A stretch of DNA of 64,000 nt, from contig JAFRPH010000014.1 of assembly GCA_017429205.1 (NCBI GenBank), positions 1 through 64,000 of the forward strand, in the 5' to 3' direction. This document shows, one piece after another, positions 16,020 to 26,015 of the stretch (position 1 is the stretch's first letter; every line of letters begins with the position of its first letter). This stretch comes from Bacteroidales bacterium. Lineage in GTDB: Bacteria; Bacteroidota; Bacteroidia; Bacteroidales; UBA932. The notes beneath the pieces are model-generated. The model ran no database searches and was not told the DNA's origin. It saw only the letters and a list, made by a program, of their open reading frames with translations. Both the position numbers and the translations under genes were made by a program.

Positions 16020-18194
16020 CTAACCGATGGTGGCGCCGTTGGCGACGGCTTCCTGCGGAGTGATGAAGCGCATCTTGCCATCGCCCTGCTTGGCCATCAG
16101 GATCATGCCCTTGGACTCGATGCCGCGGATGGTGCGGGGAGCGAGGTTCGCCAGGATGCAGATCTGCTTGCCCAGCATATCCTCCGGGCTGTAGTACTCG
16201 GCGATGCCGGAGACGATGGTGCGGGTGTCGATGCCCGTGTCGATGGTGAGCTTCAGCAGCTTGTCGGTCTTGGGGACGCGCTCGGCCGCGAGGACCGTGG
16301 CGGTGCGGATGTCCATCGCGCCGAACTGGTCGAAGGTCACCTCGGGCTTCTGCGGCTCGACCTTCTTCGCGGCCTCCTCGGCGGCCTTGGCGGCCTCGGC
16401 CGCTTCGCGCGCGGCCTTGATGGCCTCCAGGCGAGCGATCTGCTCGTTCACCACGCTGTCCTCGATCTTCTCGAACAGCAGCACGCTTTCGCCGAGGGCG
16501 TGGCCGGCGGGCAGGAGCTCGGGCGTGCCGAGCATCGACCAAGACAGGACGATGTCCTCCGAAGGAACGACGTTCGTATGCAGGGCCTTGCCCTCGCCCG
16601 GCTTGTAGAAGTTCACGGTCGGGACGCCTTCCCCGGCGCGATGGTCGGTGCCGGCGTCGATGCCCACGCGGAGGATCGTGCGGAGCTTCTCGGCACTGAA
16701 GGGCGTGAAGGGTTCGAAGGCGATCGCGAGGTCCGCGCAGATCTGCAGGCAGGTGTACAGGATGGAGGCGGTGCGGTCCATGTCGGTCTTCGCCACCTTC
16801 CAGGGCTCCATGTCGGAGATGTACTTGTTGCCGATGCGGGCGATGTTCATCGCCTCCTTCAGGGCCTCGCGGAAGTGGAAGGTCTCGATGTAGTTCTCCA
16901 GGGCCTCCTTGCAGGGAAGGATGGACGCAAGCGTCTCGGCGTCGATGGGCTCGGGCTTCCGGTTCTCCGGCACCATGCCGTTGAAATACTTGTGCGTAAG
17001 GACGACGGCGCGGTTCACGAAATTGCCGAACACGGCCACGAGCTCGCTGTTGTTGCGCTGCTGGAAGTCCTTCCAGGTGAAGTCGTTGTCCTTGGTCTCC
17101 GGGGCGTTCGCGGTGAGGACGTAGCGCAGCACGTCCTCCTTGCCCGGGAACTGCTCCTCGTACTCGTGGACCCAGATGGCCCAGTTGCGGGAGGTGGAGA
17201 TCTTGTCGCCCTCCAGGTTCAGGAACTCGTTGGCGGGGACGTTCTCCGGGAGGATGAAGTCGCCGTAGGCCTTGAGCATGGACGGGAACACGATGCAGTG
17301 GAACACGATGTTGTCCTTGCCGATGAAGTGCACGAGGCGGGTCTCCGGGTCCTTCCACCACTTCTCCCAGCTCTCCGGGAGAAGCTCCTTGGTGTTGGAG
17401 ATGTAGCCGATGGGCGCGTCGAACCAGACATAGAGGACCTTGCCTTCAGCGCCCTCGACGGGCACCGGGACGCCCCAGTCCAGGTCACGGGTCACGGCGC
17501 GGGGCTGCAGGCCGCCGTCCAGCCAGGACTTGCACTGGCCGTACACGTTCGTCTTCCACTCCTTGTGCTGCTCCAGGATCCAGTCGCGGAGCCAAGGCTC
17601 GTACTGGTCCAAGGGCAGGTACCAGTGCTTCGTCTTCACCTTCACGGGCGTGGAGCCGCTCACCCGGGACTTCGGGTCCAGCAATTCGTCGGGGCTCAGC
17701 GTGGAGCCGCAGTGCTCGCACTGGTCGCCGTAGGCGTGCGGCTGGCCGCACTTGGGGCAGGTGCCCTCGATGAGACGGTCCGTCAGGAACATGCGGGCCT
17801 GCTCGTCATAGAGCTGCTCGCTCTCCTGGGTGATGAACTTGTCGCTGTCGTACAGTCTCCGGAAGAACTCCGAGGCGGTTGCGTCGTGGATTTTCGAAGT
17901 CGTGCGGGAATAGATGTCGAAGTTGATGCCGAGACCCGAGAAGGCGTCCTTCATGACGGCATGGTACTGGTCCACGATGTCCTGCGGGGTGACGCCGCGT
18001 TCGCGCGCCTTGATGGTGATGGGCACGCCGTGCTCGTCGGAGCCGCACACGAAGACGACGTCCTCCCCGCGCATGCGGAGATAGCGGACATAGATGTCTC
18101 CGGGAATGTAGGCGCCGGCCAAGTGGCCGACATGGACGGGACCGTTCGCGTACGGTAGCGCGCAGGTCACCAGGGTTCTCTTGTGTTCACTCAT
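16020..18194 (-). CDS. metG: Methionyl-tRNA synthetase
   Basis: 724 residues. Class I synthetase with the HIGH-type motif HVGH near residue 21, knuckle zinc site [18 protein letters not shown], and the KMSKS-equivalent loop in the form DKISTSRNW, as in the MetRS subtype that has T/S there. The anticodon-binding helical domain is followed by an Ala/Glu linker and a C-terminal Trbp111-like tRNA-binding OB domain (from about residue 620, [20 protein letters not shown]). The start overlaps the dnaG stop by four bases, so it is the last gene of the small membrane protein-dnaG-metG operon. Confidence 0.97.
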   Translation of the reverse strand: MSEHKRTLVTCALPYANGPVHVGHLAGAYIPGDIYVRYLRMRGEDVVFVCGSDEHGVPITIKARERGVTPQDIVDQYHAVMKDAFSGLGINFDIYSRTTSKIHDATASEFFRRLYDSDKFITQESEQLYDEQARMFLTDRLIEGTCPKCGQPHAYGDQCEHCGSTLSPDELLDPKSRVSGSTPVKVKTKHWYLPLDQYEPWLRDWILEQHKEWKTNVYGQCKSWLDGGLQPRAVTRDLDWGVPVPVEGAEGKVLYVWFDAPIGYISNTKELLPESWEKWWKDPETRLVHFIGKDNIVFHCIVFPSMLKAYGDFILPENVPANEFLNLEGDKISTSRNWAIWVHEYEEQFPGKEDVLRYVLTANAPETKDNDFTWKDFQQRNNSELVAVFGNFVNRAVVLTHKYFNGMVPENRKPEPIDAETLASILPCKEALENYIETFHFREALKEAMNIARIGNKYISDMEPWKVAKTDMDRTASILYTCLQICADLAIAFEPFTPFSAEKLRTILRVGIDAGTDHRAGEGVPTVNFYKPGEGKALHTNVVPSEDIVLSWSMLGTPELLPAGHALGESVLLFEKIEDSVVNEQIARLEAIKAAREAAEAAKAAEEAAKKVEPQKPEVTFDQFGAMDIRTATVLAAERVPKTDKLLKLTIDTGIDTRTIVSGIAEYYSPEDMLGKQICILANLAPRTIRGIESKGMILMAKQGDGKMRFITPQEAVANGATIG

Positions 18195-20170
18195 TTCAGT
18201 CTTCCGAGTTTGATATTGATTCTTTTCTTGAGTTCGTTGATGCGCTCCAGCGTGGAGAAAATCTCGCGCTGCCGGTCGGGGCCGGCCGTGGCGAGCTCCC
18301 GCGTCAGGGCCGTCTGGTCCGCCTGGAGACGCTTGATATGATAGGCCAGGATGGCCTTGGGGACAAAGTTCGACAGCCAGGAGTCCCGGGTGGTCAGGGC
18401 CTGCCGGAAATGCTTGACGGTCAGTTCGTACTTGTCGTCGGAGAGCTGGGAGACGACGAAACGGACGGCGTCGTCGGCCCCGTTCAGGAGGTCGCGGACA
18501 ATCTCGTCCTGCCCCTTGCCGGCGTCGTACAGGGCGAAATATGCCTCGTAGGTGCGCCGGTAGGCGTCGTTCGCGAATTCGATCTCGTCGCCGGCGAGGG
18601 CCGTGTCGATGAACTCCGCCACGGTCTGGGGATTCTCCGAATAGAATTCAGAGTCGGTCTCGAACGTGAGCGGCGTGCTGCCGTCCCGGAGAATGAATCC
18701 CAGGAGCTCGCGCTCGGACGGGGCCAGGATCGGGCTCTGCTTCTCCAGGGCGCCGAGTTCGTTCACCGGAGGCGTATAGGTCGATTCGGGCGTCTGCTGC
18801 TGCGCCTCCTCCTCCCGGCGGGCGCGCACGGCCTCGCGCTGCGCCTGCGTCCGCTCCTCGCCCTGGATCTTCTCCCGGGTGCGGCGGACACGGTCCGTAA
18901 GGATGTCCGCGTCGATGCGGAACTTCGCGGAGATGGCGTCGGTATACACCGACCGTTTCACCGCGTCGGGAATGCCGGCCACGGTGTCCGCGATGTCGTT
19001 GATGAGGTTCGCCCGCTTGAGCGGGTCGTTCCCCGCCTCGCCCAGCAGAAGGTCCGCCTTGAAGGCGATGAAATCCTGCTCGTTCGCGGCGATGAAGGCT
19101 TCCACCTCCTCCAGCGTATGCTTCCGGGCATAGGAGTCCGGGTCGTCGCCGTCGGGGATGAGGACCACCTTCACGTTCATACCCTCCTTCAGGATCAGGT
19201 CGATGCCCCGGAGGGCGGCGTGGATGCCGGCCGAGTCGCCGTCGTACATGATGGTGACGTTCTCGGTGAACCGCTTGATGAGGCGGATCTGCTCCACGGT
19301 CAGGGAGGTGCCGCTGGAGGCCACCACATTGGTGATGCCCAGCTGGTGCATGGACAGAACGTCCAGGTAGCCTTCCACCAGGTAGCACTTGTCGGCGCGG
19401 GAAATCGCGGACTTGGCGAAATAGATGCCATACAGGGAGCGGGACTTCACATAGATCTCCGACTCCTTGGAATTCACGTACTTGGCGACGGTCTTGTCGG
19501 TGAACAGGGTGCGTCCGCCGAAGGCGATGACGCGGCCGCTCACCGAATGGATCGGGAACATCACCCGGTCGTAGAAACGGTCGTGCAGGGAGCCGTCCGT
19601 GTCCCACTGGGCGCAGAGGCCCGTTTCCAGCAGGTATTCGTCCTTGTAGCCCTCCTTCTTCGCCGCTTCCGTGAGCGCGTTCTTGGACTTCGGGGCCCAT
19701 CCGAGGCCGTACTTGGCGATGGTCTCGTCCTCGAGGCCGCGGGAATGGAAATACTGGACGGCGACGGCGCGGCCTTCGTCCGTCGCGAGCTGGTCCTTGT
19801 AGAAGTTGAAGGCGAACTCCGAGACGGCGAGGAGGCTCTCGTTCCGCTGGCGCGCGGCGATGTCCTCGGCCGATTCCTCCTTCTCCTTCACCTCGATATG
19901 GTACCTGCGGGCGAGGTACTTGAGGGCCTCCGTGTAGGAGAGCTTCTCGTACTCCATCACGAAGCCCACGGCCGTGCCGGACTTGCCGCAGCCGAAGCAC
20001 TTGTAGATGCCGCGGGAAGGCTCCACGTGGAAGGACGGCGTCTTCTCATTATGGAACGGACAGCAGGCCCACAAGCTGCTCCCGCGGCGCTTCAGCGTCA
20101 CGAAATCGCCCACCACGTCTTCGACGCGGGCCGTGTCCAGAATGAGTTGTACCGTCTCCTGCGGAATCAT
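18191..20170 (-). CDS. dnaG: DNA primase
   Basis: Makes RNA primers for replication; 659 residues. The N-terminal zinc-binding domain has [11 protein letters not shown] and YKCFGCG. The TOPRIM core shows [13 protein letters not shown] and [15 protein letters not shown] with the metal-binding acidic residues. A C-terminal helicase-interaction region extends from about residue 490. The four-base overlap with metG and a three-base gap to the preceding membrane protein gene indicate one operon. Confidence 0.97.
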   Translation of the reverse strand: MIPQETVQLILDTARVEDVVGDFVTLKRRGSSLWACCPFHNEKTPSFHVEPSRGIYKCFGCGKSGTAVGFVMEYEKLSYTEALKYLARRYHIEVKEKEESAEDIAARQRNESLLAVSEFAFNFYKDQLATDEGRAVAVQYFHSRGLEDETIAKYGLGWAPKSKNALTEAAKKEGYKDEYLLETGLCAQWDTDGSLHDRFYDRVMFPIHSVSGRVIAFGGRTLFTDKTVAKYVNSKESEIYVKSRSLYGIYFAKSAISRADKCYLVEGYLDVLSMHQLGITNVVASSGTSLTVEQIRLIKRFTENVTIMYDGDSAGIHAALRGIDLILKEGMNVKVVLIPDGDDPDSYARKHTLEEVEAFIAANEQDFIAFKADLLLGEAGNDPLKRANLINDIADTVAGIPDAVKRSVYTDAISAKFRIDADILTDRVRRTREKIQGEERTQAQREAVRARREEEAQQQTPESTYTPPVNELGALEKQSPILAPSERELLGFILRDGSTPLTFETDSEFYSENPQTVAEFIDTALAGDEIEFANDAYRRTYEAYFALYDAGKGQDEIVRDLLNGADDAVRFVVSQLSDDKYELTVKHFRQALTTRDSWLSNFVPKAILAYHIKRLQADQTALTRELATAGPDRQREIFSTLERINELKKRINIKLGRLK

Positions 20171-20173
20171 TGC

Positions 20174-20476
20174 CTATTCTTTCTCGAAATCCACTTCCTT
20201 GGCGCCGGACAGGTCCGTCACCTGGATTTTTCCGTCGTCCACGACGGGAGCGTCGTCCGGGCGCCGGGGCTCGGAAGGGCGTTCCACATCACGCCGGGAT
20301 TCTTTCGTCTGCCCCAGCTGCTTGATCCGGAACGAGAAGTCCCGACCATACCAGAGGAGCATCAGGCCGCCGACGACGGCACCGAAAAAACGCCCTTTCA
20401 CGATGAGGAAAACGCCCAGCAGGAGGAACAGCAGGTCCTTGCCCAGGACGAGGAGCATATGTTGTTTCTGCGTCAT
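20174..20476 (-). CDS. Small membrane protein of unknown function
   Basis: 100 residues from the ATG at 20476 (MTQKQHMLLVLGKDLLF). An earlier in-frame start at 20536 would reach upstream of the promoter. Two closely spaced hydrophobic segments (about 7-24 and 30-44) form a hairpin, followed by a charged cytoplasmic tail rich in Arg/Asp/Glu. It is the first gene of the dnaG-metG operon. Not recognised. Confidence 0.7.
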   Translation of the reverse strand: MTQKQHMLLVLGKDLLFLLLGVFLIVKGRFFGAVVGGLMLLWYGRDFSFRIKQLGQTKESRRDVERPSEPRRPDDAPVVDDGKIQVTDLSGAKEVDFEKE

Positions 20477-20497
20477 GTTTTCTCGCTCAGTTATAAC

Positions 20498-20528
20498 TTG
20501 CAAATATACGAAATCTTCCCTACTTTTG
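20498..20528 (+). promoter_or_regulatory. Promoter of hydG-hydF
   Basis: TTG at 20498-20500, 20 bases, TACTTTTG at 20521-20528. The hydG ATG at 20551 follows 22 bases later. Confidence 0.8.
20501..20508 (-). promoter_or_regulatory. -7 element of the dnaG operon
   Basis: Minus-strand TATATTTG, 24 bases upstream of the 20476 start and nested inside the divergent hydG promoter. The two promoters overlap and may compete. Confidence 0.55.
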
Positions 20529-20550
20529 TGTTCCAAATTCAGTTTTGATC

Positions 20551-21963
20551 ATGTATAACCCTAAGTCCGCCCACGCCGAGGAATTCATCGACCACCAGGA
20601 AGTGCTCGACACCCTCGAGGAAGCCGCCCGAGAAAGTGGCAATCACCAGCGTGTGCTTGAAATCCTGGAGAAGGCCGCCCTCTGCAAGGGCCTGACCCAC
20701 CGGGAAGCCGCCATCCTGATGGACTGCAACGAACCCGGACTGGAAGAGAAGATCTATTCCCTTGCCGCGTCGATCAAGCATCGGTTCTATGGCAACCGAA
20801 TCGTGCTTTTCGCGCCCCTATATCTGTCCAACTACTGCATCAACGGGTGCACCTACTGCCCCTACCACGCCAAGAACCGCACGATTCCCCGCCGGAAGCT
20901 TTCCCAGCAGGAAATCGAGGAGGAAGTCCGCGCGCTGATCCGCATCGGGCACAAGCGCCTCGCGGTCGAGGCCGGCGAGGACCCGCGCCACAACCCGCTG
21001 GAATACATCATCGACAGCATCAAGACCATCTACAGCGTCCGCGAAGGCGGGAACAGCATCCGCCGCGTCAATGTCAATATCGCGGCGACGGACGTGGACT
21101 CCTACCGCAAGCTGCACGAAGCCGGCATCGGCACGTACATCCTGTTCCAGGAAACGTACAACAAGGAAAACTACCAGCGCCTGCACCCCACCGGCCCCAA
21201 GAGCAACTACGAGTGGCACACCGAGGCAATGGACCGCGCGCAGGAAGGCGGTTGCGACGATGTGGGCATCGGCGTCCTGTTCGGGCTCAGCAGCTACCGC
21301 TACGAGCTCGTGGGCCTGCTGATGCACGCCGAGCACCTCGAGGCCCGCTGGGGCGTCGGCCCGCACACCATCAGCGTCCCGCGCATCTGCCCGGCCGACG
21401 ATATTTCCGTGGGTGACTTCGACGCCCTCCCGGACGCGATCTTCCACAAGCTGGTCGCCGTCCTCCGCATCGCGGTCCCCTACACCGGTATGATCGTCTC
21501 CACCCGCGAATCCCAGCGGATGCGGGAGCAGCTCCTGAACTGCGGCATCTCGCAGATCAGCGGCGGCTCGCGCACCAGCGTCGGCGGTTATACGACCGAG
21601 GAACGCCACGACGAGACCGCGCAGTTCGACGTCTCCGACACCCGTCCGCTGGACGAGGTGGTCCGCTGGCTCCTGGAGCAGGACCACATCCCGTCCTTCT
21701 GCACCGCCTGCTACCGCGAAGGCCGCACTGGCGACCGCTTCATGTCCCTGTGCAAGAGCGGAAAGATCACCTACTGCTGCACGCCAAACGCCCTGATGAC
21801 CCTGAAGGAGTACCTGATGGACTACGCCTCCCCCGCCACCCGCGAAGAAGGCGAACGGATGATCGCGAAGAGCCTTACGGACATTCCCGAAGGCCGCATC
21901 CGCGAGATCGCCATCGAGCGGCTGAAGCGCATCGAGAACGGCGAACGCGACTTCCGCTTCTAA
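20551..21963 (+). CDS. hydG: [FeFe]-hydrogenase maturase HydG
   Basis: Radical-SAM tyrosine lyase that supplies the CO and cyanide ligands of the H-cluster. 470 residues from the ATG at 20551. The radical-SAM cluster motif CINGCTYC (CX3CX2C) is near residue 95. The C-terminal auxiliary-cluster motif is FCTACYREGRTGDRFM...CKSGKITYCC. The segment LFAPLYLSNYCINGC is typical of the HydG/ThiH branch. hydF follows one base after the stop. HydE, the third maturase, is not in this window. Confidence 0.96.
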   Translation: MYNPKSAHAEEFIDHQEVLDTLEEAARESGNHQRVLEILEKAALCKGLTHREAAILMDCNEPGLEEKIYSLAASIKHRFYGNRIVLFAPLYLSNYCINGCTYCPYHAKNRTIPRRKLSQQEIEEEVRALIRIGHKRLAVEAGEDPRHNPLEYIIDSIKTIYSVREGGNSIRRVNVNIAATDVDSYRKLHEAGIGTYILFQETYNKENYQRLHPTGPKSNYEWHTEAMDRAQEGGCDDVGIGVLFGLSSYRYELVGLLMHAEHLEARWGVGPHTISVPRICPADDISVGDFDALPDAIFHKLVAVLRIAVPYTGMIVSTRESQRMREQLLNCGISQISGGSRTSVGGYTTEERHDETAQFDVSDTRPLDEVVRWLLEQDHIPSFCTACYREGRTGDRFMSLCKSGKITYCCTPNALMTLKEYLMDYASPATREEGERMIAKSLTDIPEGRIREIAIERLKRIENGERDFRF

Positions 21964-21964
21964 T

Positions 21965-23047
21965 ATGGACCGGCTGCAAATCGCTTTCTTCGGGGCGACG
22001 AACAGCGGCAAATCCACGCTGGTGAACGCCCTGGCGGGACAGGAAGTCTCGCTGGTGAGCGACTTGCCCGGCACGACTACGGACCCGGTCCGGAAAGCCA
22101 TCGAGCTTCCGGGACTGGGTCCTTGCATTTTGGTCGACACGGCCGGCTACGGCGACCCCGGCGCCCTGGGCGCCGAGCGCGAACGCCGCAGCCGCGCCAC
22201 CATCGACGCCACCGACATCGCCGTCCTCCTCCGCTCCGGCCACCCCGAAGACGACCGCTGGCTCCAGCTGCTGAAAACAGCCCAAGTCCCCGTGGTGGAA
22301 GTCCGCTCCCGGGCTGAAGCCAATGACCAGGCCGGTCTGCTGCAGCGGCTCCAGGCCGCGCGCCCCGACGAAAAGCCCCGCCTCCTCACCGGCGGGCTCG
22401 TCGGCAAGGACGACGTCGTCGTCCTCGTGATGCCGCAGGACAGCGAGGCCCCGAAAGGCCGCCTCATCCTCCCGCAGGTCCAGGTCCTCCGCGAGCTCCT
22501 CGACCTCGGCTGCATCCCCGTCTGCTGCCAGCCGGAAGGCCTGCAGCGCGCCCTGGACGGACTCAGCGCCCCGCCCGCCCTCACGATCACCGACTCCCAG
22601 GCCTTCGCCAAGGTCAATGCGATCCTCCCGGCGGACTACCCCCTCACGAGCTTCTCCATCCTCCTCGCCGGCGCCAAAGGCGACATCCGCACCTTCGTGG
22701 AAAGCGCCAAGGCCATCGACACCCTGAAGTCCGGCGACCGCGTCCTCATCGCCGAAGCCTGCACGCACGTCCCTGATACAGAAGACATTGGCCGGGTAAA
22801 GATCCCGAATCTCCTCCGCAAGAAAGTGGGCGGAGACCTCGCGGTCACCATCGCCGCCGGCAACGACTTCCCCGACGACCTCACCCCCTACCGCCTCATC
22901 ATCCAGTGCGGCGGCTGCGTCGCCAGCGAGCGCCTTCTCCGCTCCCGCATCAAAAAAGCACTCCTTTCCGGAGTGCCCATCACCAATTACGGCATCGCCC
23001 TCGCCGCCCTCACCGGCATCCTCAACCGCGTCGTCATCCCGGGCTAA
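21965..23047 (+). CDS. hydF: [FeFe]-hydrogenase maturation GTPase HydF
   Basis: Scaffold GTPase that assembles and delivers the diiron subcluster. 360 residues. G1 is GATNSGKST, the G2 threonine lies in LPGTTTDPV, and G3 is DTAGYGD. The C-terminal cluster-binding ligands are in EACTHVP and the CGGC segment. The GTPase domain (1-160) is followed by dimerisation and cluster domains. It starts one base after hydG and its last four bases overlap the convergent ATPase gene at 23044. Confidence 0.96.
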   Translation: MDRLQIAFFGATNSGKSTLVNALAGQEVSLVSDLPGTTTDPVRKAIELPGLGPCILVDTAGYGDPGALGAERERRSRATIDATDIAVLLRSGHPEDDRWLQLLKTAQVPVVEVRSRAEANDQAGLLQRLQAARPDEKPRLLTGGLVGKDDVVVLVMPQDSEAPKGRLILPQVQVLRELLDLGCIPVCCQPEGLQRALDGLSAPPALTITDSQAFAKVNAILPADYPLTSFSILLAGAKGDIRTFVESAKAIDTLKSGDRVLIAEACTHVPDTEDIGRVKIPNLLRKKVGGDLAVTIAAGNDFPDDLTPYRLIIQCGGCVASERLLRSRIKKALLSGVPITNYGIALAALTGILNRVVIPG

Positions 23048-23577
23048 GCCCCGATATTCTCGTGGATGAGTTCGGTGAGGCTCTGGATGATTTCGTAGTT
23101 GTTGAGACTCATCCCTTCGAAGACTTCCTTGACTTCGGCGGTGGAGAGTTCGAAGGTGTCGTCGTCCGTGATGTAACGGATGATGAAGTTGATGTCCTGG
23201 TACTGGCAGATGAAGTTCGCGAAGCAGCCGGAGAGGTCGCCCTTGGGCTGGAGGTCGATGTGCGAGCGCTGGTAGGAGGCGTAGATTTCCGTGCCGACGC
23301 CCACCTTGGACTTCAGGTAGAACTGCCCGTTGCACATCTCGGAATGGAACTTCAGGAGCGCGATGCCCATCCCGATCTTGCGCTCCTTGCGGCAGGAGTA
23401 GAACCGGTCGTTGATGGCCTGGATCATGTCCTCCGGCATACCGCAGCCATTGTCGATGATCTTGATGGAGAGGAGGTCGCGCGCCGCGCTGTCCTCCATC
23501 TCGATGGTGATTTCGGTGGCACCCGCCCGGATGGAGTTGTGGGTGATGTCGATGATGTGCAGGTCGAGACTTTTCAC
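23044..23577 (-). CDS. GHKL-type ATP-binding protein
   Basis: 177 residues. The N-box DLHIIDITHNSIRAGA and the G1 box IDNGCGMPEDM followed by a GMGIALLKFHSEM G2-like segment mark a histidine-kinase/anti-sigma ATPase fold without a phospho-acceptor domain. The start is GTG (at 23577). The C-terminal 80 residues are not recognised. It is the last gene of the sensory-hydrogenase operon, where such ATPases are recurrent partners; the substrate is unknown. Confidence 0.8.
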   Translation of the reverse strand: MKSLDLHIIDITHNSIRAGATEITIEMEDSAARDLLSIKIIDNGCGMPEDMIQAINDRFYSCRKERKIGMGIALLKFHSEMCNGQFYLKSKVGVGTEIYASYQRSHIDLQPKGDLSGCFANFICQYQDINFIIRYITDDDTFELSTAEVKEVFEGMSLNNYEIIQSLTELIHENIGA

Positions 23578-23578
23578 G

Positions 23579-24313
23579 TTACAGAATCACTTGTTCGCCC
23601 TGACGGAGGGCATCCTTGAAGTTTTCGAAACTGAAAGAGGGCATCTCCAGGACACTGTAGATCTTGCCGATGTCCTCGACATAATGGGCGTCGCTGCTCT
23701 GAATGAAGTTGAAATCGCTGAACCAGGGGCAGTCGTCCAGGAACTTGTAGTTGTTCCGCTTGCAGTAGTAGCTCAGTTCCATCGCATGGAACTTGAGGCC
23801 CGACGGGACGAATCCCAGCTGCGAGCTGAGGCTGAAGGTCGGGCGGTCGATATGGGCGGGAATGAAGATGCCCCCGAGTTCGTACACCTTCTTCTGGAGT
23901 TCCAGCATCGGCAGGTCGAGGGCGTTGATCAGCAGGTGCGGGACCTCGTCCAGGACGTTCTCGTCCTCGTCCACCACCAGCTGGTAGCCGAACTTGTCCA
24001 CGTCGTTCTCGAAAAAGATGACCTTTGAGTCCAGGAAAGCCTGGAAGTCGGCGAGCTTATCCACCGTGGGCATGAAGCCCAGGCAATGGACCTCCTCCTT
24101 GGTGGTCACCTCCGCGCCCATGAGCACGTGCAGGCCCACCTTCTCCCCGATGCGGCGCGTCACGTCCGCGTTCAGGGTGGAGTTGTGGTCGGTCAGGCCG
24201 ATGATGTCCAGCCCCTTCGCCTTCGCCTGCGCGACGATGGCGGAGGGGCTCATCTCGATGTCCCCGCAGGGGGAAAGCACCGAGTGGATGTGCATATCGG
24301 CCCTAAACTGCAT
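23579..24313 (-). CDS. PHP-domain metal-dependent phosphoesterase
   Basis: 244 residues from the ATG at 24313. The first PHP motif is DMHIHSVLSPCGD, followed by GLTDHNS, ..PAHIDRPTF and SSDAHYVEDIG, a full set of metal ligands for a trinuclear PHP site. PHP proteins hydrolyse phosphoesters (for example histidinol phosphate or nucleotide substrates). In this context it is a standard companion of sensory-type [FeFe]-hydrogenases and may process a signalling phosphomolecule. It lies five bases after a DRTGG gene and just before the ATPase gene. Confidence 0.85.
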   Translation of the reverse strand: MQFRADMHIHSVLSPCGDIEMSPSAIVAQAKAKGLDIIGLTDHNSTLNADVTRRIGEKVGLHVLMGAEVTTKEEVHCLGFMPTVDKLADFQAFLDSKVIFFENDVDKFGYQLVVDEDENVLDEVPHLLINALDLPMLELQKKVYELGGIFIPAHIDRPTFSLSSQLGFVPSGLKFHAMELSYYCKRNNYKFLDDCPWFSDFNFIQSSDAHYVEDIGKIYSVLEMPSFSFENFKDALRQGEQVIL

Positions 24314-24318
24314 GGGCG

Positions 24319-24648
24319 CTATCCGATGAGGGCATAGAGCTTGCCGCAGACCTGGTAGGTGGCGTCCTTGCTGACGAGGATGCAGATGTCCTCGTCCTTG
24401 GCGTGCTCGAGCATGTCGTCGTCCGGCTGGCCGCCGCGCACGAGGATCACGGCCGGGATGTCCTTCAGGGAGGCGATGGCCGTCACGTTCTTGTGGGTCT
24501 GCATCGTCACCCACACCTGGCCGGAACGGGCGTTGCCCATCACGTCGCTCAGAAGGTCGGAGGCGTAGGCCCCGGAGACTTCCACGTCCAGATTGGCCTC
24601 GTTCAGGCACTGCAGGTCCAGTTTTTCGATGATTTCCTTGACTGTCAT
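24319..24648 (-). CDS. DRTGG-domain protein 2
   Basis: 109 residues, MTVKEIIEKLDLQCLNEANLDVEVSGAYASDLLSDVMG..., a stand-alone DRTGG-like domain as found in phosphotransacetylases, HPr kinase relatives and hydrogenase clusters, where it is thought to bind a ligand or mediate assembly. It is homologous to the 26432 protein (shared pattern ASDL[LM]SDV and PD[DE]DMLE). It starts next to the HydS-like gene stop. The exact function is unknown. Confidence 0.8.
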   Translation of the reverse strand: MTVKEIIEKLDLQCLNEANLDVEVSGAYASDLLSDVMGNARSGQVWVTMQTHKNVTAIASLKDIPAVILVRGGQPDDDMLEHAKDEDICILVSKDATYQVCGKLYALIG

Positions 24649-24649
24649 A

Positions 24650-26011
24650 TCACTTGTCTTCTTTGTTTTCCTTGTTGATTTCCTTGGTTTTCACGCGGTC
24701 CCCCCAGATGCTCCGGATGGCGTCCTCGGAGGCCTGCGAATGGCGGTTGATGAAGATGCACGTGTCGATGCCGGCGTCCCCGCGGACGATGTCCTCGGCC
24801 AGGGCGGCGCAGGAAGGCGCCCCGCAGGCCGAGCAGTTCACGCCCGGCAGGGCCTTCTCGATCTTCTTCATCCGTTCGGCCATCTTGAAAGCCTCGGCGA
24901 AGTTGTCGTTGAGTTTGAAGATGGACCGGGGCTTGATCTCGGGGATGGTCATCACGTCGATCATCTCCTGCGTCAGGGTCTTGTCGTCCCCGGTGGGCGT
25001 CCGGAGCTTGCTGCGCTCCAGGCGTTCGAAGAGCCGCGCCCGGTACTCCAGCCGCTTGCGGGCCACGAACCGGTTGTTGATGGACAGCACGCCGCCCACG
25101 CAGCCCTGGTCGCACATCCGCATCTCCACCAGGCCCGGGGCGTCCACGGCGTCGTCTTCCAGCTTCTCCAGGAAGTCCAGGACGTTCTTGAGGCCGTCCA
25201 CGGCGTAATGCGCGCCCTTGAAGTGGGGCGCCTCGCCGCCGGAGAGGGACCACAGCACGTCCTTCGACGTGAGGGCGTGGTTGATGGGCTGGGCGTTCTT
25301 GTCCGAATCGTGCAGCATCAGCAAGACCTTGTTGTACAGGAAGTCCATGTTGATGACGCCCGAGACGTAGGTCTCCTTGCCGCTCACCGGGTACTTGACC
25401 GCGGCGATCTTGGCCGCGCAGGGCGTCACGTAGAAGACGCCGATGGACTGGCGGCTGGCGCCCTCGTCCATGAGGCGCTTCGTGATGACGCGGGAAGCGA
25501 GCTCCAGCGGAGCGCGCACGTGGATGACGTTGTCCACCAGCGACGGGAAGCGCACCTGGATGAGGCGCGTCACCGCCGGGCAGTACGGGGAGATGAAGGT
25601 CGTGATCTCGGGGTGGTCGTCCATATACATGTTGTAGAGCTGGACCATGCGGCTCATCTCGTGCTCCACTTCATAGATATGGGTGAACCCCAGCTTCATG
25701 ATGCAGGAGTAGATCGCCTTCGTGTTGTACTTCTCCTCGAACTGGCCGATGAAGGTGGTGGGCACCAGGCACACCCGGTACCGGTAATTGAACAGCCGTC
25801 CGAAGTCATCCTGCTTGATGTAGATGGCCTTGTGCGGACACACTTGCATGCATTCGCCGCAGTCCACGCACTTGTTGTCGCTCACGACCGCCTTCCCGTT
25901 CCGGATGCGGATCGCCCCGGTCGGACAGGCCCGCATGCAGGTGGTGCACCCCTTGCACAGGTAGTCGTTGACCTTGAGCGAATGTCTGAAATAAGGTTCT
26001 CCGGAAGCCAT
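24650..26011 (-). CDS. Sensory-type [FeFe]-hydrogenase (HydS-like)
   Basis: 453 residues. The N terminus carries two ferredoxin-type [4Fe-4S] motifs (CKGCTTCMRACP near 19-30 and CVDCGECMQVCP near 48-59). The H-domain keeps the four cluster cysteines in shortened motifs: SPYCPAV (Cys144), VTPCAAK (Cys198) and MRMCDQGC (Cys300, Cys304). The residue before Cys144 is Tyr143, where catalytic enzymes have the proton-transfer cysteine of TSCCP. The C terminus adds another cluster domain, CSACGAPSC plus a later Cys418. This architecture matches the group C/D hydrogenases proposed as hydrogen or redox sensors rather than bulk catalysts. The DRTGG, ATPase and PHP neighbours support that reading. Confidence 0.88.
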   Translation of the reverse strand: MASGEPYFRHSLKVNDYLCKGCTTCMRACPTGAIRIRNGKAVVSDNKCVDCGECMQVCPHKAIYIKQDDFGRLFNYRYRVCLVPTTFIGQFEEKYNTKAIYSCIMKLGFTHIYEVEHEMSRMVQLYNMYMDDHPEITTFISPYCPAVTRLIQVRFPSLVDNVIHVRAPLELASRVITKRLMDEGASRQSIGVFYVTPCAAKIAAVKYPVSGKETYVSGVINMDFLYNKVLLMLHDSDKNAQPINHALTSKDVLWSLSGGEAPHFKGAHYAVDGLKNVLDFLEKLEDDAVDAPGLVEMRMCDQGCVGGVLSINNRFVARKRLEYRARLFERLERSKLRTPTGDDKTLTQEMIDVMTIPEIKPRSIFKLNDNFAEAFKMAERMKKIEKALPGVNCSACGAPSCAALAEDIVRGDAGIDTCIFINRHSQASEDAIRSIWGDRVKTKEINKENKEDK

Positions 26012-26015
26012 GGTG

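Noticed and set aside
16020..18194. KMSKS motif reads KISTS in MetRS, considered as a defective enzyme
   Set aside because: This form is usual in one MetRS subtype, and the HIGH, zinc and tRNA-binding parts are intact.
18338..20548. 736-codon plus-strand frame opposite dnaG
   Set aside because: Antisense to the zinc and TOPRIM motifs of DnaG; no recognisable domain.
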